A stretch of 64,000 bases of DNA from Ahaetulla prasina (GCF_028640845.1 NC_080540.1:135994420-136058419), one strand, 5' to 3'. Shown: positions 11,555 through 25,020, numbered from the stretch's first letter. Notes: generated from the letters alone by a model not told the origin. Program-made: numbers and translations.

Positions 11555-11736
11555 TAGTCCAACCCCCTGCTCAAGTAGGAGACCCTCTAACATTTCAGAC
11601 AAATGGCCACCCAACCTCTTCTTAAAAACCTCCAGTGTTGGATCATCCACAACTTCTGGAGGCAAGTCATTCCACTGATTAATTGTTCTCACTGTCAGGA
11701 AATTTCTCCTTAGTTCTAGACTGATTCTCTCTGAGC
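11555..11736 (-). mobile_element. CR1 LINE 3' end, right part of the interrupted copy
   Basis: Minus-strand CR1 sequence continuing from 10931-10975: TCCAACCCCCTGCTCAAGTA, then AATTTCCTGACAGTGAGAAC on the minus strand, and the reverse complement of NQWNDLPPEVV-like coding. It ends near 11736. Confidence 0.85.
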
Positions 11737-12353
11737 TGTTTTTATTCAGTTAACATCAGTGAACCTGCCCGGAGGGTCAGGAATGAGAATTCATTGCCAA
11801 ATCCTTAAGAAGATTTAAATTAAGCTCTGCAGTAGATGCTAGAGAGATCAGATGCTCCTCACCTCCACTCTCTTTCATAGGTCTCTATTTGTGTCAACAT
11901 CAAGGATTAAATCTTGGCTTTCTCATCAAGAATCCACCTCCCTCAGTTACACGTGCATCTTTCCATCAAGTGGACAAAATGTAAAACTCTCTAACATCTC
12001 CACTCCTGGGCAGAAGAGGCAAATCTCTCCATTTTCAGCATCATCCGGTGCCAGACTAGCAGTATGTTTAGTGTGGGAAGTTTTATGTCTTGGAATTAGC
12101 GTTCCATCTGTAGTTTTCTCTGTATTTCCCTCAGTCACAACAATGCAGAAGGAATGCAAATGGAATCCAATTAGGAGCAGCGGCTTTGCAGGCACCCATA
12201 GCAATTATCGGTTTAGTTGTCGAAGGCAGAGTTTAGTAGCAATCAAAGCTAGCAGGATTGATTTCTCGTTTTGTTTTAAGTGTAGTTAATCTAATGGTTA
12301 ATTTATTCAAATTGATAGAACAGAGCAAGAAGTTACGGTTCTATTTTTTTTCC

Positions 12354-12356
<3 letters not shown>
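11737..12356. other. Unique DNA, no gene recognised
   Basis: No repeat family or real coding region recognised; the open stretch on the plus strand around 11852-12289 has no recognisable domain and reads as chance. Confidence 0.5.
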
Positions 12357-12418
<62 letters not shown>

Positions 12419-12430
12419 CATATATATATA
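12354..12430. repeat. (TA)n-(TG)n-(TA)n microsatellite
   Basis: Alternating TA from about 12354, then about 20 TG units to about 12415, then TA again to 12430. It directly borders the left side of the palindromic element. Confidence 0.97.
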
Positions 12431-12592
12431 TTTTCTGAGGTTTTTGCGGGTGTTTGTATGTAGGTCTTTGGTTATTCGGGTTTTCTCCCGCGTAAAATTG
12501 GAAGTGTCTTGGCGACGTTTCGACGAAGTCTCATTCCAAGACACTTCCAATTTTACACGGGAAAAAACCCGAATAACCAAAGACCTACATAT
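12431..12592 (-). mobile_element. Palindromic element with hammerhead-like loop, Penelope-like candidate
   Basis: The left arm 12458-12512 and right arm 12536-12590 are near-perfect inverted repeats of 55 bp (ATGTAGGTCTTTGGTTATTC and its complement, with two or three mismatches). The 23-base loop at 12513-12535, read on the minus strand, contains AATGAGACTTCGTCGAAACG followed by TCG. GAC-TTC-GTC-GAAAC-GTC is the second half of a hammerhead ribozyme core with a very short stem III, as found in the LTR-like ends of Penelope-like elements; the CTGATGA half is not intact. TA repeats flank both sides. No coding region is present. Alternatively this is just a MITE with a chance motif. Confidence 0.55.
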
Positions 12593-12610
12593 ATATATAT
12601 ATATATATTG
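12585..12610. repeat. (AT)n microsatellite
   Basis: About a dozen AT units directly after the right arm of the palindrome. Confidence 0.95.
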
Positions 12611-13000
12611 CTCAGAAAGCTAAGCTTAAGTAGCTGAAGGTGGAATGAAGGGGATTCCAAATGCCCTAGTAATATCAAGTTTCATCAGCCTAGCAATTTT
12701 CTGAATCCTTTACTATCATTTGAGAGTAGATTGTTTGTTGCAATTGATCCTAATGTGCTAGCAGTATGTATAATGATATCTGTCTTCACCACTTACAGGA
12801 CATCCTTCCCTACATAAAAATAAACCACTAAAACCCATCCACCAAAATGGCCTGAGGGACATCAACAAATTCAAAGGGACATCCAGCAAACATTAGCAGA
12901 TGGGTGTTTGCTAACAAATTTTGTTGCCAAGTCAGCAGGAAGGAACGAGGCTTAGAGCTACCCTGCTGGTCCAAGCCACGGTCTTCCTGTCTTGTAAAAA
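12611..13000. other. Unique DNA, no gene recognised
   Basis: No repeat family or coding region recognised. Confidence 0.5.
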
Positions 13001-13713
<713 letters not shown>

Positions 13714-13850
13714 CAGTGGTGGGATTCAAGTAATTTAACAACCGGTTCTCTGCCCTAATGATTTCTTCCAACAACCAGTTCACCAAACTGCTCAGAAAGT
13801 TAACAACCGGTTCTCCCGAAGTGGTGCAAACTGGCTGAATCCCACCACTG
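13714..13850 (+). mobile_element. Non-autonomous hAT element, family B, 137 bp
   Basis: CAGTGGTGGGATTCAAGTAA at the left and GCTGAATCCCACCACTG at the right. Flanking octamers ACTGCGGG and ACTGGGGG agree at 7 of 8 positions. The copy at 40002-40138 is exactly the same length, in the opposite orientation, and shares interior strings such as TTAACAACCGGTTCTC and TCAGAAAGTTAACAACCGG. Confidence 0.9.
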
Positions 13851-14152
13851 ACTGGGGGTGGAAACAACATATTAAAGAGTAAAGCATAAAAGCACAGTAA
13901 ACGTTTATACAAAATAGTACTTGCAATCAAAATGTTTGGGGCTGAGGGCTCATTGGAATAAAGCAGTTTTTCACTGTTATCAAAATATGAGGATGGTAGG
14001 AAGCATATTTATCCCTGGGGGGAAATTGTCCTAAAAATGGGACTGTCACAGAGAAGGCCTCCCAGCTTGTTCACTCTCCATGTACTTCTTGCAGGAAGGA
14101 GAGGGGCACTTCAGCAGATGGCTGGTCTAGATCAGCAGTTTTACTTCTGGCA

Positions 14153-14604
14153 AGATTCTAGGAAGAGTACAGAGAAGAGCAAAAAATATGATTAGGTGAT
14201 TGGAGGCTAAATCATATGATGAAGGGTTGCAGGAATTGGGTATGCCAAGTCTAACAAAGAGAAGGACTAGGGTTGACCTGATAGCAGTCTTCCATTATTT
14301 GAGTGGTTGTCACAGAGAAGAGGGGGTCAACCTATTCTCCAGAGCAGCCACAGGATGAGACATAACGAATGGAAATTATCAAGGAGAAATCCAACCTGGA
14401 ACTTAGAAGAAATTCCATGTCTGTGAGAATAATTAATCAGCAGAATGACTTGCTTCCAGAAGTTGTGGGTGCTCCTTCACTGGAGGTTTTAAAGAAGTAA
14501 TTGGACAGCCATTTGTCCAGAATGGTATAGGGTCTCCTGCTTGAGCAGACGGTTGGACTAGAAGACCTTCAAAGTCCCTTCCAACTCTGTTATTCTGTAT
14601 TCTA
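14153..14604 (+). mobile_element. CR1 LINE 3' end, decayed
   Basis: Starts at the region coding RVQRRAK-MI and continues with recognisable CR1 C-terminal coding (GDLIAVFHYLSGCHREEG-like, NQQNDLLPEVVGAPSLEVL-like) broken by frameshifts. It then has the 3' UTR GTCTCCTGCTTGAGCAG, GGTTGGACTAGAAGACC and TTATTCTGTATTCTAT. 5'-truncated and inactive. Confidence 0.87.
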
Positions 14605-17600
14605 TAAGATGCTGCCTAGTATACTCTTGCACCCAAAAGGGCTTTAAAGGTAACTTATCAGCGTTGTCTCAGAAGCCTACTGAAAACCAGAGCAATGACT
14701 TCAGAACTGATTTTATTCTACAGTGATGCGATTGTCAGCCACTAATTTGGTCACTATAGTTCATATCAGCTGCAGCTTCTGAGTAATCTACAAATGTTGA
14801 TCCTCTTTGGTTCTATGACAGTAGTCCAATTGGATAGTGACTGGAGTCCAAATAACTGATGTAAGAGCATGTCATAAAAGTTGTACAGGTTTGGCAGGAC
14901 TACCCCAAATCACAAACTGTCTTCTTTGTTGGAAGTATGAACCTATGGATGACAACAACTGGGATCAATGTTATCTGTCAGCTCCACCACAGAGATCAGC
15001 GATCAGACATGAACCACAGAATGGTTAAATGGTTAAAATTACTTTTATTGAAACTGGCTATAATGACAGAATCTTATAAGTCTTATCGTGCTGTAGCTCC
15101 TCTTTCTTCTTATAATTCATCGAATTAGAGAGGAGTCTGTCTGACCTGCTTCCAAATGTTATCTGGAATTTTAAGATGCGTTATCCCCTTTTGCCAAGGC
15201 GACAAAGCCTGAGTATTTCCATTAAGGCCACCTTCCTTACTCTCTACTTTGTTGAATTGTCCAGATGTTTCATGACTAATAGCTCTGTCTTGGCAGTATT
15301 TAATCTGATCTTGTTTTCACTCTCTCCAGATTCCCATAGCCTCCAGGCACCAAGTGAAGACATCCCTTGTGTCTCCAGCCTGCCCCAATGTGGTAAGTTT
15401 TCATTGTAATTATGTTTCCCATGTGGATTTCTGTCATGGGGTGACAGAGCCACCTACATATTTTAGTGGCTATCATTTTGGCATAAGAGGGTCTTGGGTT
15501 TACCATGACATGAAACACCAGTGATAAATTGTTTCAAACAGCCTTGAAGATTGGCCCAGAACCCTCAACTTCCCAAGGTTTTGACCAGCCATGCATTCTC
15601 AAATGGTGAGGGTTTTTTTTCTGATAAGCATCACAGGATACTCTATTAGTACACATTCTGAAAGCATCTGGCAGATAATCAGAACTTCAGCAGACCAAGA
15701 GCTATGGATTGCAGTTAGCCTTCACACAGAACATTCATGAACTCAATAAGTTGTTCTTGTAAGTGACAAATCTGTGCATTGCACAAAACTGGTTTGGAGG
15801 AGAGCTAAATATATTCCTTATAAGCAAGTCACACTGCAGTGCAAACAAGGACAGTAATGGGATTTTTTTGTCTTCATTTGGGGCTGGATATTTCAACAAG
15901 TATCAAAAAGATATATGGATTTTTAGAGTGATGATATCCCCTTTTGGACCTGTGGGAGATGTTTTGGCCAAGAACATTGCTAGTATTTATGAAGATAGGA
16001 AAGCAACTATGCCATTTCACCTTGAGGCAAATAGGCCAGTATTGAAACAAGCATGAAAATTAAGGGTAACATACTCTATAATCCAGTGCAAGTCACTGGG
16101 ACAATGGAACTCCCCTGAAGGATGTAGTCACCTATTAATGAATTCCCGACATGTATTACACAAGATAATTGCAAGTAGTCTCTGAACAGTAATGAATATC
16201 TCGCTGTCTATCATCCATCCATTCACCCATTCATTCATCTATCCAAGCTATTTTGGGAAAGAAGAACACAAATGTTTTATAATCTCATAAGATATTGATT
16301 TTTTTTTTAATCTCAGAAATATTTTAAATTTCTGGTTTTAATTCTGCAGCCTTGGCTTTATGGGAGGCAATTATGTGTAATTAGTATGTAGACATTTTTT
16401 TATCGACCTCTGATTTACCTGGCAGTTTACAGATGCTTTAGAATGATGCTGTAGTGGTCTGCATAAATGTTGGGAAACAGCAGGTTACTGTGTAGAAGAG
16501 TAAACAATAAAGGAGAATATTTGTAGCTCAGAGATAATATGAGGGGTCCTTGGTGCCCTCTGAACTTGGTTGTTTTCTTGTAGATGTTTCATTACCCAAA
16601 CTAGGTAATATTATCAATGCTAGTGCAAAGAAGAGAAGAAGTATAATGCATATAATTGGCAGTCTAGTTGTCTGTTCTTTGTAGAGATTAAAAAGCCACT
16701 CCCATATCAATTGACATATAATGTATATAATTGGCATATATTATGCATGTGTCTCCAAGTTAGTTTTTTAGCATGCTAACAAGGAAATGTATCTCCCCTT
16801 CATCCCCTCTCCCCCATTCACCACCAACATTTCATCATTCATCTCGGGGAACTTTATGCATGGCACGCAATAAAAGTTATATGAGCATGATTTTACCTGA
16901 CATCAGTATCTGCCTCTTCATTGACATGGCATGGTAAATATTAATTGCTTCTAACCATTAAAAAAAAAATCAGGTTCCAACAAGAAAATGAAACTGCACA
17001 GAACAATTGATATATTGAAAAGAGTCAGCTGTTCAAACACAGCGTTGGTTCTCTAAATATGTGTGCATTTTTCCAGGCTCTAAAATAAATGTAGCTTGGG
17101 AATGGATCAAAATGATCATACTGAAAAGAGATACCCTTAAACTTTTTTTTAACACTCTCTTTGTTGCAAGAACTTGCTAAGGAACGGAAGTGCTGATCTC
17201 AAATTCTTTGATTAGGCTCCAGACTGAAGACATCGTGATGTTGAGGAGTGATTTTTCTTCCTGCTTTTCTCCATTTTCCTTTTTCACACAAACCTGCAGA
17301 TATTTTGGCTCTAGCTGACCCAGAGGGACTTGCTCGTCTTTGAAAGGGTTTTGCTTTGCCAGATATCTGGCAAACACATCTGTGTTTGCATGAATCATGT
17401 GGCTGGAAGCTAAACGGAAATCCTGATGAGTTTCAAAAAGGAACTGACCAGCATATATTAGACAGAACATTGTCTCTGGACACCAGGATCTTGGCCTTGA
17501 AGATGGAAGGTCGTTCTATTAGAGGATTTCAGGGTGAGCCAGGAGACTCAGGGAACATGGCAAGGAGGGGAGGAGGAGGTTGTTATTATTGTTGTTGATG

Positions 17601-17699
17601 ACTTCGCTTGAACAGGGCAAAAAAAACCCGCCCATTTTTGTTGCTGGCAGGCAAATTCATGCAAACACCCTAAAAATGAATGAAACAAATTTGTAACAG
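14605..17699. other. Unique DNA, no gene recognised
   Basis: About 3.1 kb in which I recognise no repeat family and no convincing coding region. A minus-strand open stretch at 17177-17470 has no recognisable domain. A short CATC-rich run lies at 16206-16245. Confidence 0.45.
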
Positions 17700-18251
17700 A
17701 GAGATCCTTACCATCTAATGGTATCCCAGCAAGATCCGGCATTCCTATAACTACACATAGACCATTGAGGACCTGTATACTGCACGAGTCAAAAAGAGGG
17801 CTGTGAAAATATTTACAGACCCCTCACATCCTGGACATACACTGTTTCAACACCTACTCTCAAAACGACGCTACAGAGCATTGCACACCAGAACAACTAG
17901 ACACAAGAACAGTTTTTTCCCGAACGCCCTCACTCTGCTAAACAAATAATTCCCTCAACACTGTCAAACTATTTACTAAATCTGCATTACTATTAATCTT
18001 CTCATCGTTCCCATCACCCATCTCCTTCCACTTATGACTGCATGACTGTAACTTTGCTGCTTGTATCCTTATGATTTATATTGATATTGATTGCTTATTT
18101 GTACCCTATGACTATCATTAAGTGTTGTACCTTATGATTCTTGATGAAGGTATCTTTTCTTTTATGTACACTGAGAGCATATGCACCAAGACAAATTCCT
18201 TGTGTGTCCAATCACACTTGGCCAATAAAAAATTCTATTCTATTCTTTCTA
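17700..18251 (+). mobile_element. CR1/L3 LINE 3' end of the Snake1 type
   Basis: The remnant codes for the end of a LINE protein (VKK-AVKIFTDPSHPGHTLF, then LHTRTTRHKNSFFPNALTLL and a stop at about 17947). A 3' UTR follows that ends CACTTGGCCAATAAAAAATT and then CTATTCTATTCTTTCTATTC. On the minus strand the tail unit is AATAG, the tail described for Snake1 CR1 LINEs in snakes. The last 31 bp recur at 20678-20691 plus 25219-25242, split by the gypsy insertion. Confidence 0.85.
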
Positions 18252-18621
18252 TTCCTTTCCTATTTGGGGGAAATAAGATACCTTTGCTGCAGGACTGGAC
18301 CAAAAGGAAGGGGGATTATGGTTTTGGGGCCCATAAGAAGGTGATGTTTGCAGAGGTAGTGGCTGCAGTAATAACAGAAATAACTGGTAGAAAACCAAGG
18401 AGGATAATGTTTGGGGGTGAAGAGGGGGCAGCAAGATGGAGAAAGAAAAGGTCAGTGTTATTTTCTATCCCCATCTATCCACTCTTGATTTTGTGTTCAG
18501 ATGAGTCCTTTGGGATAGGGGAATATTTTCTATCTAAAAGAAACAAATGAAATAATAGTGATCATCTTCCTAACTCGTGTTTTTTTTCTTTGTCTAATGA
18601 GCGCATATATGTGATGATTCA
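18252..18621. other. Unique DNA between LINE tail and first S1 block
   Basis: Unique sequence with no feature recognised. In the second S1 copy this stretch is absent, and (AATAG)n runs directly into S1 instead. Confidence 0.6.
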
Positions 18622-20500
<1,879 letters not shown>

Positions 20501-20677
20501 TTATACCTCTTTCCTTTGATGGAAAATGATGGGTGACATCGCAAGCTGATAATGGGAACATTAATTACCAGTGAGTTTGTTCCCTTGCTTTTCCCTAGCA
20601 ACACCGTTAGGGTTTCCGAATCAGACTTAGTTAGATTGACCGCAGGAAGCATCCCAGGATTGAGTTCATCCTTATGG
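20501..20677. repeat. Duplicated block S2, copy A
   Basis: 177 bp matching 27698-27878 (181 bp). The only differences seen are four single-base losses in this copy: one C in CCC, one A in AAAAA, one A in CATACGC and one C in CCCC. There are no substitutions. The block ends at TGG, where it joins the LINE tail CCAATAAAAAATTC. Confidence 0.93.
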
Positions 20678-20691
20678 CCAATAAAAAATTC
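20678..20691 (+). mobile_element. Snake1-type LINE tail, second copy, left piece
   Basis: CCAATAAAAAATTC equals 18222-18235. It continues after the gypsy element at 25219 (AATTCTATTCTATTC). AATTC at 20687-20691 and 25219-25223 is the target duplication of that insertion. Confidence 0.85.
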
Positions 20692-20869
20692 TGTTAAGTT
20701 CGGAAAGTAACGAGGCTGGAGACCAGGGTAGTGACAACAGCTCTTTAATATATGGTGAACCCAGCAACCTGGCTGGGGAAAAACAACCCTTTATATACTG
20801 TTTAACCGGCGGCTTCAACCAATCAGCAACGTGCTTGTTTCCCGCCTAAATATTTAAAGATACATAACA
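20692..20869 (-). repeat. 3' LTR of the gypsy element
   Basis: 178 bp, reading TGTTATGTATC...CCGAACTTAACA on the minus strand. It contains CTTTAAATATTTAGG and a TATATAAAGG string that can serve as a TATA box. It differs from the other LTR by TTCGGAAAG against TTCGGGAAG and by one A fewer in an A run. Confidence 0.95.
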
Positions 20870-20882
20870 CTCCTCCCCTCCC
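20870..20882 (-). other. Polypurine tract
   Basis: On the minus strand GGGAGGGGAGGAG abuts the 3' LTR. This is where plus-strand DNA synthesis would be primed during reverse transcription. Confidence 0.88.
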
Positions 20883-20920
20883 AGAAAACACTTTACCACT
20901 ATTTACATATTATTTACATG

Positions 20921-21403
20921 TTATTTTTCGACGTAGTCACGCAAATAACCTGGGCGTCTCCTAATTCTTTCGGACCTGCGCGGTTCAGTCCTGGGTGGTG
21001 TTTTGAGCTGGTCGGGGGGGGGTTTTTCTCCTCCCCGCCCCTTCTCCAGGGCCACCGGGCCCTGGATTACTGCAGACTCTTTTTCTTGGCCCTCCGGCCT
21101 TGGATTACTTTTAGAGTTTTCCCTGCTGTTTCCATCGGGAACCTGATGGCGTCGCTGGACCTCCGGGACCTCAGCTAAGTCTTGCGCCTCCCCCGGGTTA
21201 TGGTCAGCTGTGGGTTCAAATAAGGAGTGGTCATGATCTGTCTCATTTAGCTCGGGTTGTTCAGCTATTCGTTTCCTTATCTGATCTATGTGGCGCCTCC
21301 ATACTCGGTTGTCTTGTAACTCGACCAAGTATGACTTTGGACGGTTGCTTTTATGATTTGCCCTGCGAGCCAACTTGGGCCGTCCCCATAGTTGCGGGCC
21401 CAC
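20921..21403 (-). pseudogene. Integrase C-terminal region of gypsy pol
   Basis: Open for 160 codons and ends at the natural pol stop, 51 bp before the 3' LTR. WRRHIDQIR near residue 35 and the end RRSERIRRRPGYLRDYV are typical of mag-type integrase C-termini. The middle is rich in Glu and Pro. It probably joins the integrase core upstream, from which it is separated by a frameshift near 21400-21480. The ATG chosen by frame alone is not a real start. Confidence 0.82.
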
Positions 21404-21481
21404 ACTCGATCGCCTATGCCCATTTCTCTCGTTTTCTAGTTCCCCTTGTAACCCTCTGGTGTGTAATGGGGATTCAAGCGG

Positions 21482-22111
21482 TCAAGTGGGCACGGGTTTC
21501 CGTCCCATCAATAATTCGGCTGGGCTTCTGCCTGTAGCAGTGCTTGGGGTTCTGTGCTGAGCGGCCAGAAAGAAATCTATCTTTGTTTGCCAGTCACCTG
21601 GCTTGAGCCTGGACAATGCCTCCTTAGCGCTCCGGACGGAGCGCTCTGCAAGGCCATTCGGCGCAGGGTGGAAAGGCGCAGAGGGCATGTCGGATGCCCT
21701 CCTCTGCCAAGTATTCCTCAAACTGGGCTGCCGTGAATTGCGGGCCGTTGTCGGACACCAGAGTGTCAGGCAACCCGTGGGTTGCGAATAGGTGGCGCGG
21801 GGCTGCGATTACTGCCTCGGCTGTCATGGATTTCATGAGTATGATCTCCAACCATTTAGAGAATGCGTCGACAACCACTAGGAAGGTTTGGCCGTGGAAA
21901 GGGCCAGCAAAATCAATGTGGATTCTTGACCAGGGCCCTTGGGGTTTTCCCATTCCTGACTGGGGCCGTTGGGGTAGAGGTCTGGACTCTTGGCAAGCCT
22001 GGCATTTCCTACCCTCTCAGCAATCTCTGAGTCCATGAGTGGCCACCACACATAGCTTCTTGCTAGCCCCTTCATCCTTACGATCCCTGGGTGACCCTCG
22101 TGGAGGTCCAA
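21482..22111 (-). pseudogene. Integrase zinc-binding and catalytic core, frameshifted
   Basis: Three overlapping minus-strand frames together cover one integrase. HEGHPG (about 22110-22090) is the first half of the HHCC zinc domain; its cysteines are shifted out of frame by a missing base in a T run near 22005. The core shows HIDFAGPF, SDNGPQFTAAQFEEY and NGLAERSVRSAKEAL, so the D, D and E catalytic residues are all present but spread over frames. The protein would insert the cDNA into the genome. As printed it cannot be translated. Confidence 0.85.
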
Positions 22112-22184
22112 TACCTTTCCCTTAATTTATCCGGGATTACCACTCGATCACCCCATAACAGGCACCCCTTGAGCCGAGAGCTCA

Positions 22185-23113
22185 TCACGTTTTTACAAAT
22201 TCCTTAAACCGTTCGCCCGGCGCAGCGGCCACCCTCTTGTACCCAACCGGTACAGTCCTTAACATAATGTCGGTATGATGCCGAGCCACTTCCTTAGATG
22301 TGACTGGGCCAGAGTCAAGAGTCAATAAGCAGGATGGGCGTCCCGGGTGGGGTCTTGATCGCCCTGGTAGTGGGCATCTGCTTAGCGTCCGCATGCCCAC
22401 TTCTTTTCCTGGTCGATGCTGCAGCTTGTAAGAATAAGCGGCTAAGAAAATAGTCCATCGGGTCAATCGTGGCGAAAGTGCCACAGGCGTTGGTGATCGC
22501 CAGCCAGTATTCCTAACAGCGGTCTGTGGTCAGTCACAATTTCAAAGTCTCGCCCAAAAACATATTCGTGAAATTTTTACCCTGACACAATTGCTAGCGC
22601 TTCCTTATCTAACTGGCTATAGTTCCTCTCTGGGAGGACATCGTTCTGGAGTAGAAGGCTATAGGGGCTTCTGTGCCGTTTGGAAGTCTGTGGCTGAGCA
22701 CAGCCCCACCCGTAAGGGAGGCATAAACCAGCACTAATGGCAATGAGCTATGATACTGGATGAGCAGGCTATCGCTCGAGAGCAGGTTTTTACTGCTTGA
22801 AAGCCCTACTTTCCGACTTTCCCCAAGACCAAACAGTATTTTTCCTAGAAGCTTATGCAGCGGTTCAGCAACGGTCGCTTTGTTTTTAAAAGACCGCGTA
22901 AAATTCACTAGCCCAGGAATGCCTGTAGCTCTGTTTTGTTTTGGGCGCTGGAGCCTTTCTGATTGCCTTGACCTTGCTCTCAGTGGGGTGAATTCCTTTC
23001 TTGTCTATTCGGTAGCCCAAGAATTCGGATTCTACCCCTATCTGGCATTTGTTCACTTTAACCTTTAGTCCGGCTGACGGAAAATGCCCAGAACCTTTCT
23101 CAACGCTCCCCAA
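22185..23113 (-). pseudogene. RT thumb and RNase H of gypsy pol, frameshifted
   Basis: Fragments in different frames read in order. First comes the end of the reverse transcriptase (CQIGVESEFLGYRIDKKGIH). The RNase H region follows (EAPIAFYSRTMSS), then AAYSYKLQHRPGKEVGM with an altered DALSRCPLPG-like motif. At least four breaks fall in runs of A, T, G or C. This suggests missing bases in the consensus rather than slow decay. Confidence 0.8.
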
Positions 23114-24113
23114 TTCCTCTCGTTTTCGCTGATATCAATACATCATCGAAGTAGGGAACTACCCCTGGGAGCCCTTGCAGAAGTCGTTCCATCAAATTTT
23201 GGAACAGCCCTGGTGCCACACTCACCCCAAATTGTAATCGGGTACACTTGAAGGCCCCCCTGTGAGTTACAATCGTTTGGGCTTCGGCTGTGTTGGCGTC
23301 TACGGGCAGTTGTTGGTAGGCTTGAGCCAAGTCTAACTTTGCAAAGACTTGCCCTTGCCCCAAAGAGTGCAGCAAGTGTTGCACCACGGGAACTGGGTAA
23401 GCGCTTTTCTGTAAGGCTTTGTTTAGCGTCGCCTTGTAGTCAGCGCAGATTCTAATTGACCCATCTGGTTTTACTGGGGTGACGATTGGCGTCTCCCACT
23501 TTGCGTGATCGACTGGCACCAAAATCCCCTGATTTATGAGCTTATCTAGCTCCTTGTCAATTTTAGGTTTAAGGGCAAAAGGGACTCTCCTTGCCTTTAA
23601 CCTAATGGGAGCTACCTGGGGGTCTAAGTTGAAGGAAATAGGGGTCCCCTTGTACTTGCCCAGGCAGTCCTTGAAGACATCTTCGAACTCGTTCATGAGT
23701 ATGTCTTTCAGGTTACAGTCACTTCTGTAGATGCCAGTCACTCCCATGCCCAGTGCACGAAACCAGTCTAGTCCCAACAAACTAGGCAGGGTCCCTTCGA
23801 CGATCGTGATGGGCAGGGTCTTCTTGTGTGGTCCGTACTCGACTCGGACGGAGGTGGTCCCTCGAACAGGGATGCGATTCCCTTGGTAGTCGTGGACTCG
23901 TAGCCGTTGTGTTTGCAGGTGGCGCTTCGCGACTGATGGCAGTGACTTCGCCAAAGTGTCCCAGGACATGATGGTGATCGCTGACCCGGTGTCTACTTCA
24001 GTCGGCACCGTACTCCTTCTATTTTGGGTTTGGTGAAGATCTTCTTCTCCACCGGGTTGGTGACCTATGACCACCGTCGTTTGGTTTGAATCGCGCCTTT
24101 TTGTTTGAGCCAA
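23100..24113 (-). pseudogene. Protease and reverse transcriptase of gypsy pol
   Basis: 337 open codons. The aspartic protease motif DTGS is at residues 41-44. The reverse transcriptase has KLDLAQAYQQLPV (motif A) and YFDD at 321-324 (motif C). Between them are TPIVTPVKPDGSIRICADY and LQFGVSVAPGLFQ, all normal for Ty3/gypsy. The first 40 residues lie in a different frame from what looks like the original reading; a neighbouring frame codes KIFTKPKIEGVRCRL just before DTG, so a base is probably missing shortly upstream of the protease. The frame is broken again after the YFDD region. Confidence 0.88.
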
Positions 24114-24942
24114 TCGCGGGTCGCCTTGCCGATCCCGCGCTCTGATTGGCCGATTTGAATTTTCGGCGGGAAGGTTGGGGAGCTCGACAGACTTGAGCTA
24201 GGTGCCCTTTCTTCTCGCACCGCCGACATGTTGCGTCCTTGAACTTGCAGTGTTGGCGCTGGTGTTGACCTCCGCAACTTCCGCATTCGTCCCGGTCCTC
24301 TTTGCCGCGTTTCTCGGTTCGGCAGACCCCTTCCTCATCCTCACCGTCAGATTCGGTTTGGATCTCTTCTTGGTGCACCGGGGTTGACTTTGTGCTCGCC
24401 TTTGGTGTGAGAGGCTTTTGCAGGGTCTCCGCCGCTTGGGTGGACATTTCATGCGCTCTGGCTTCGTCCAGAGCGTTTGCCAGCGTCAGATTGCTTTTCG
24501 ATAGCAATCGCCTCCGCAAACGCATGTCTCTGACCCCCCTGATGAGTTGCTCTAGCAGCACCTCGTCCAGGTCTCGGTACCCACAGTCTTTGGAGGCTTT
24601 CCGCAGGGCGGCCATGTAGTCGCCGATGGATTCGCCCTCTAGCTGTCGGCGCTCTCCAAATTCAAAACGCCGCACGTATTTGGACGGCGTTGGTGCGAAA
24701 TGGTTTTTTAGCAGGGTTTGCAAAGTTTGCCACGATACCGATTGTATCGGCGTTGGCTCTGCCAGGGCTTCCGCGATGTCGATGACCTCGGGACCGCAGT
24801 GGCTCAAGAAGTAAGCCCTTTTGCGGTTGTCTGGAACTCCTTGCAGTTCGTTAGCTTCTAGAAAGCTTTCGAAACGGGTCATATACGTTCCCCATTTCTC
24901 TCTAGCCGGGTCAAACGGTGCGGGCGGAGTGTAACTGGCCAT
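24019..24942 (-). CDS. gag: gag polyprotein of the gypsy element
   Basis: 307 codons starting at an ATG about 100 bp inside the 5' LTR boundary. It is the first ATG of the long frame, MASYTPPAPFDP. The N-terminal two thirds form the capsid-like domain (WGTYMTRFESFLEAN, FLSHCG, LEGESIGDYMAALRKASKDC, LLEQLIRGVRD). Residues 220-252 hold two zinc knuckles: C220-C223-H227-C232, slightly irregular, and C239-C242-H247-C252, canonical CX2CX4HX4C. It would assemble the particle and bind the RNA. The last about 30 residues overlap pol in another frame and may be an artefact of a missing base. Confidence 0.9.
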   Translation of the reverse strand: MASYTPPAPFDPAREKWGTYMTRFESFLEANELQGVPDNRKRAYFLSHCGPEVIDIAEALAEPTPIQSVSWQTLQTLLKNHFAPTPSKYVRRFEFGERRQLEGESIGDYMAALRKASKDCGYRDLDEVLLEQLIRGVRDMRLRRRLLSKSNLTLANALDEARAHEMSTQAAETLQKPLTPKASTKSTPVHQEEIQTESDGEDEEGVCRTEKRGKEDRDECGSCGGQHQRQHCKFKDATCRRCEKKGHLAQVCRAPQPSRRKFKSANQSAGSARRPAIGSNKKARFKPNDGGHRSPTRWRRRSSPNPK

Positions 24943-25020
24943 CTCCGCGTTTCAGCCCTGTGTTTGCTGGGTTCGGTTCTTCCGTGCTTCAGCTCGGTTC
25001 TGGTGCTCCTTAGCCTCGAA

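Noticed and set aside
17177..17470. Minus-strand frame of 97 codons with mixed composition
   Set aside because: Could be an exon by eye, but no domain, splice context or homology can be shown.
24019..24113. Programmed frameshift between gag and pol
   Set aside because: A third frame contains plausible conserved coding before the protease, so missing bases in the consensus explain the frame change better.
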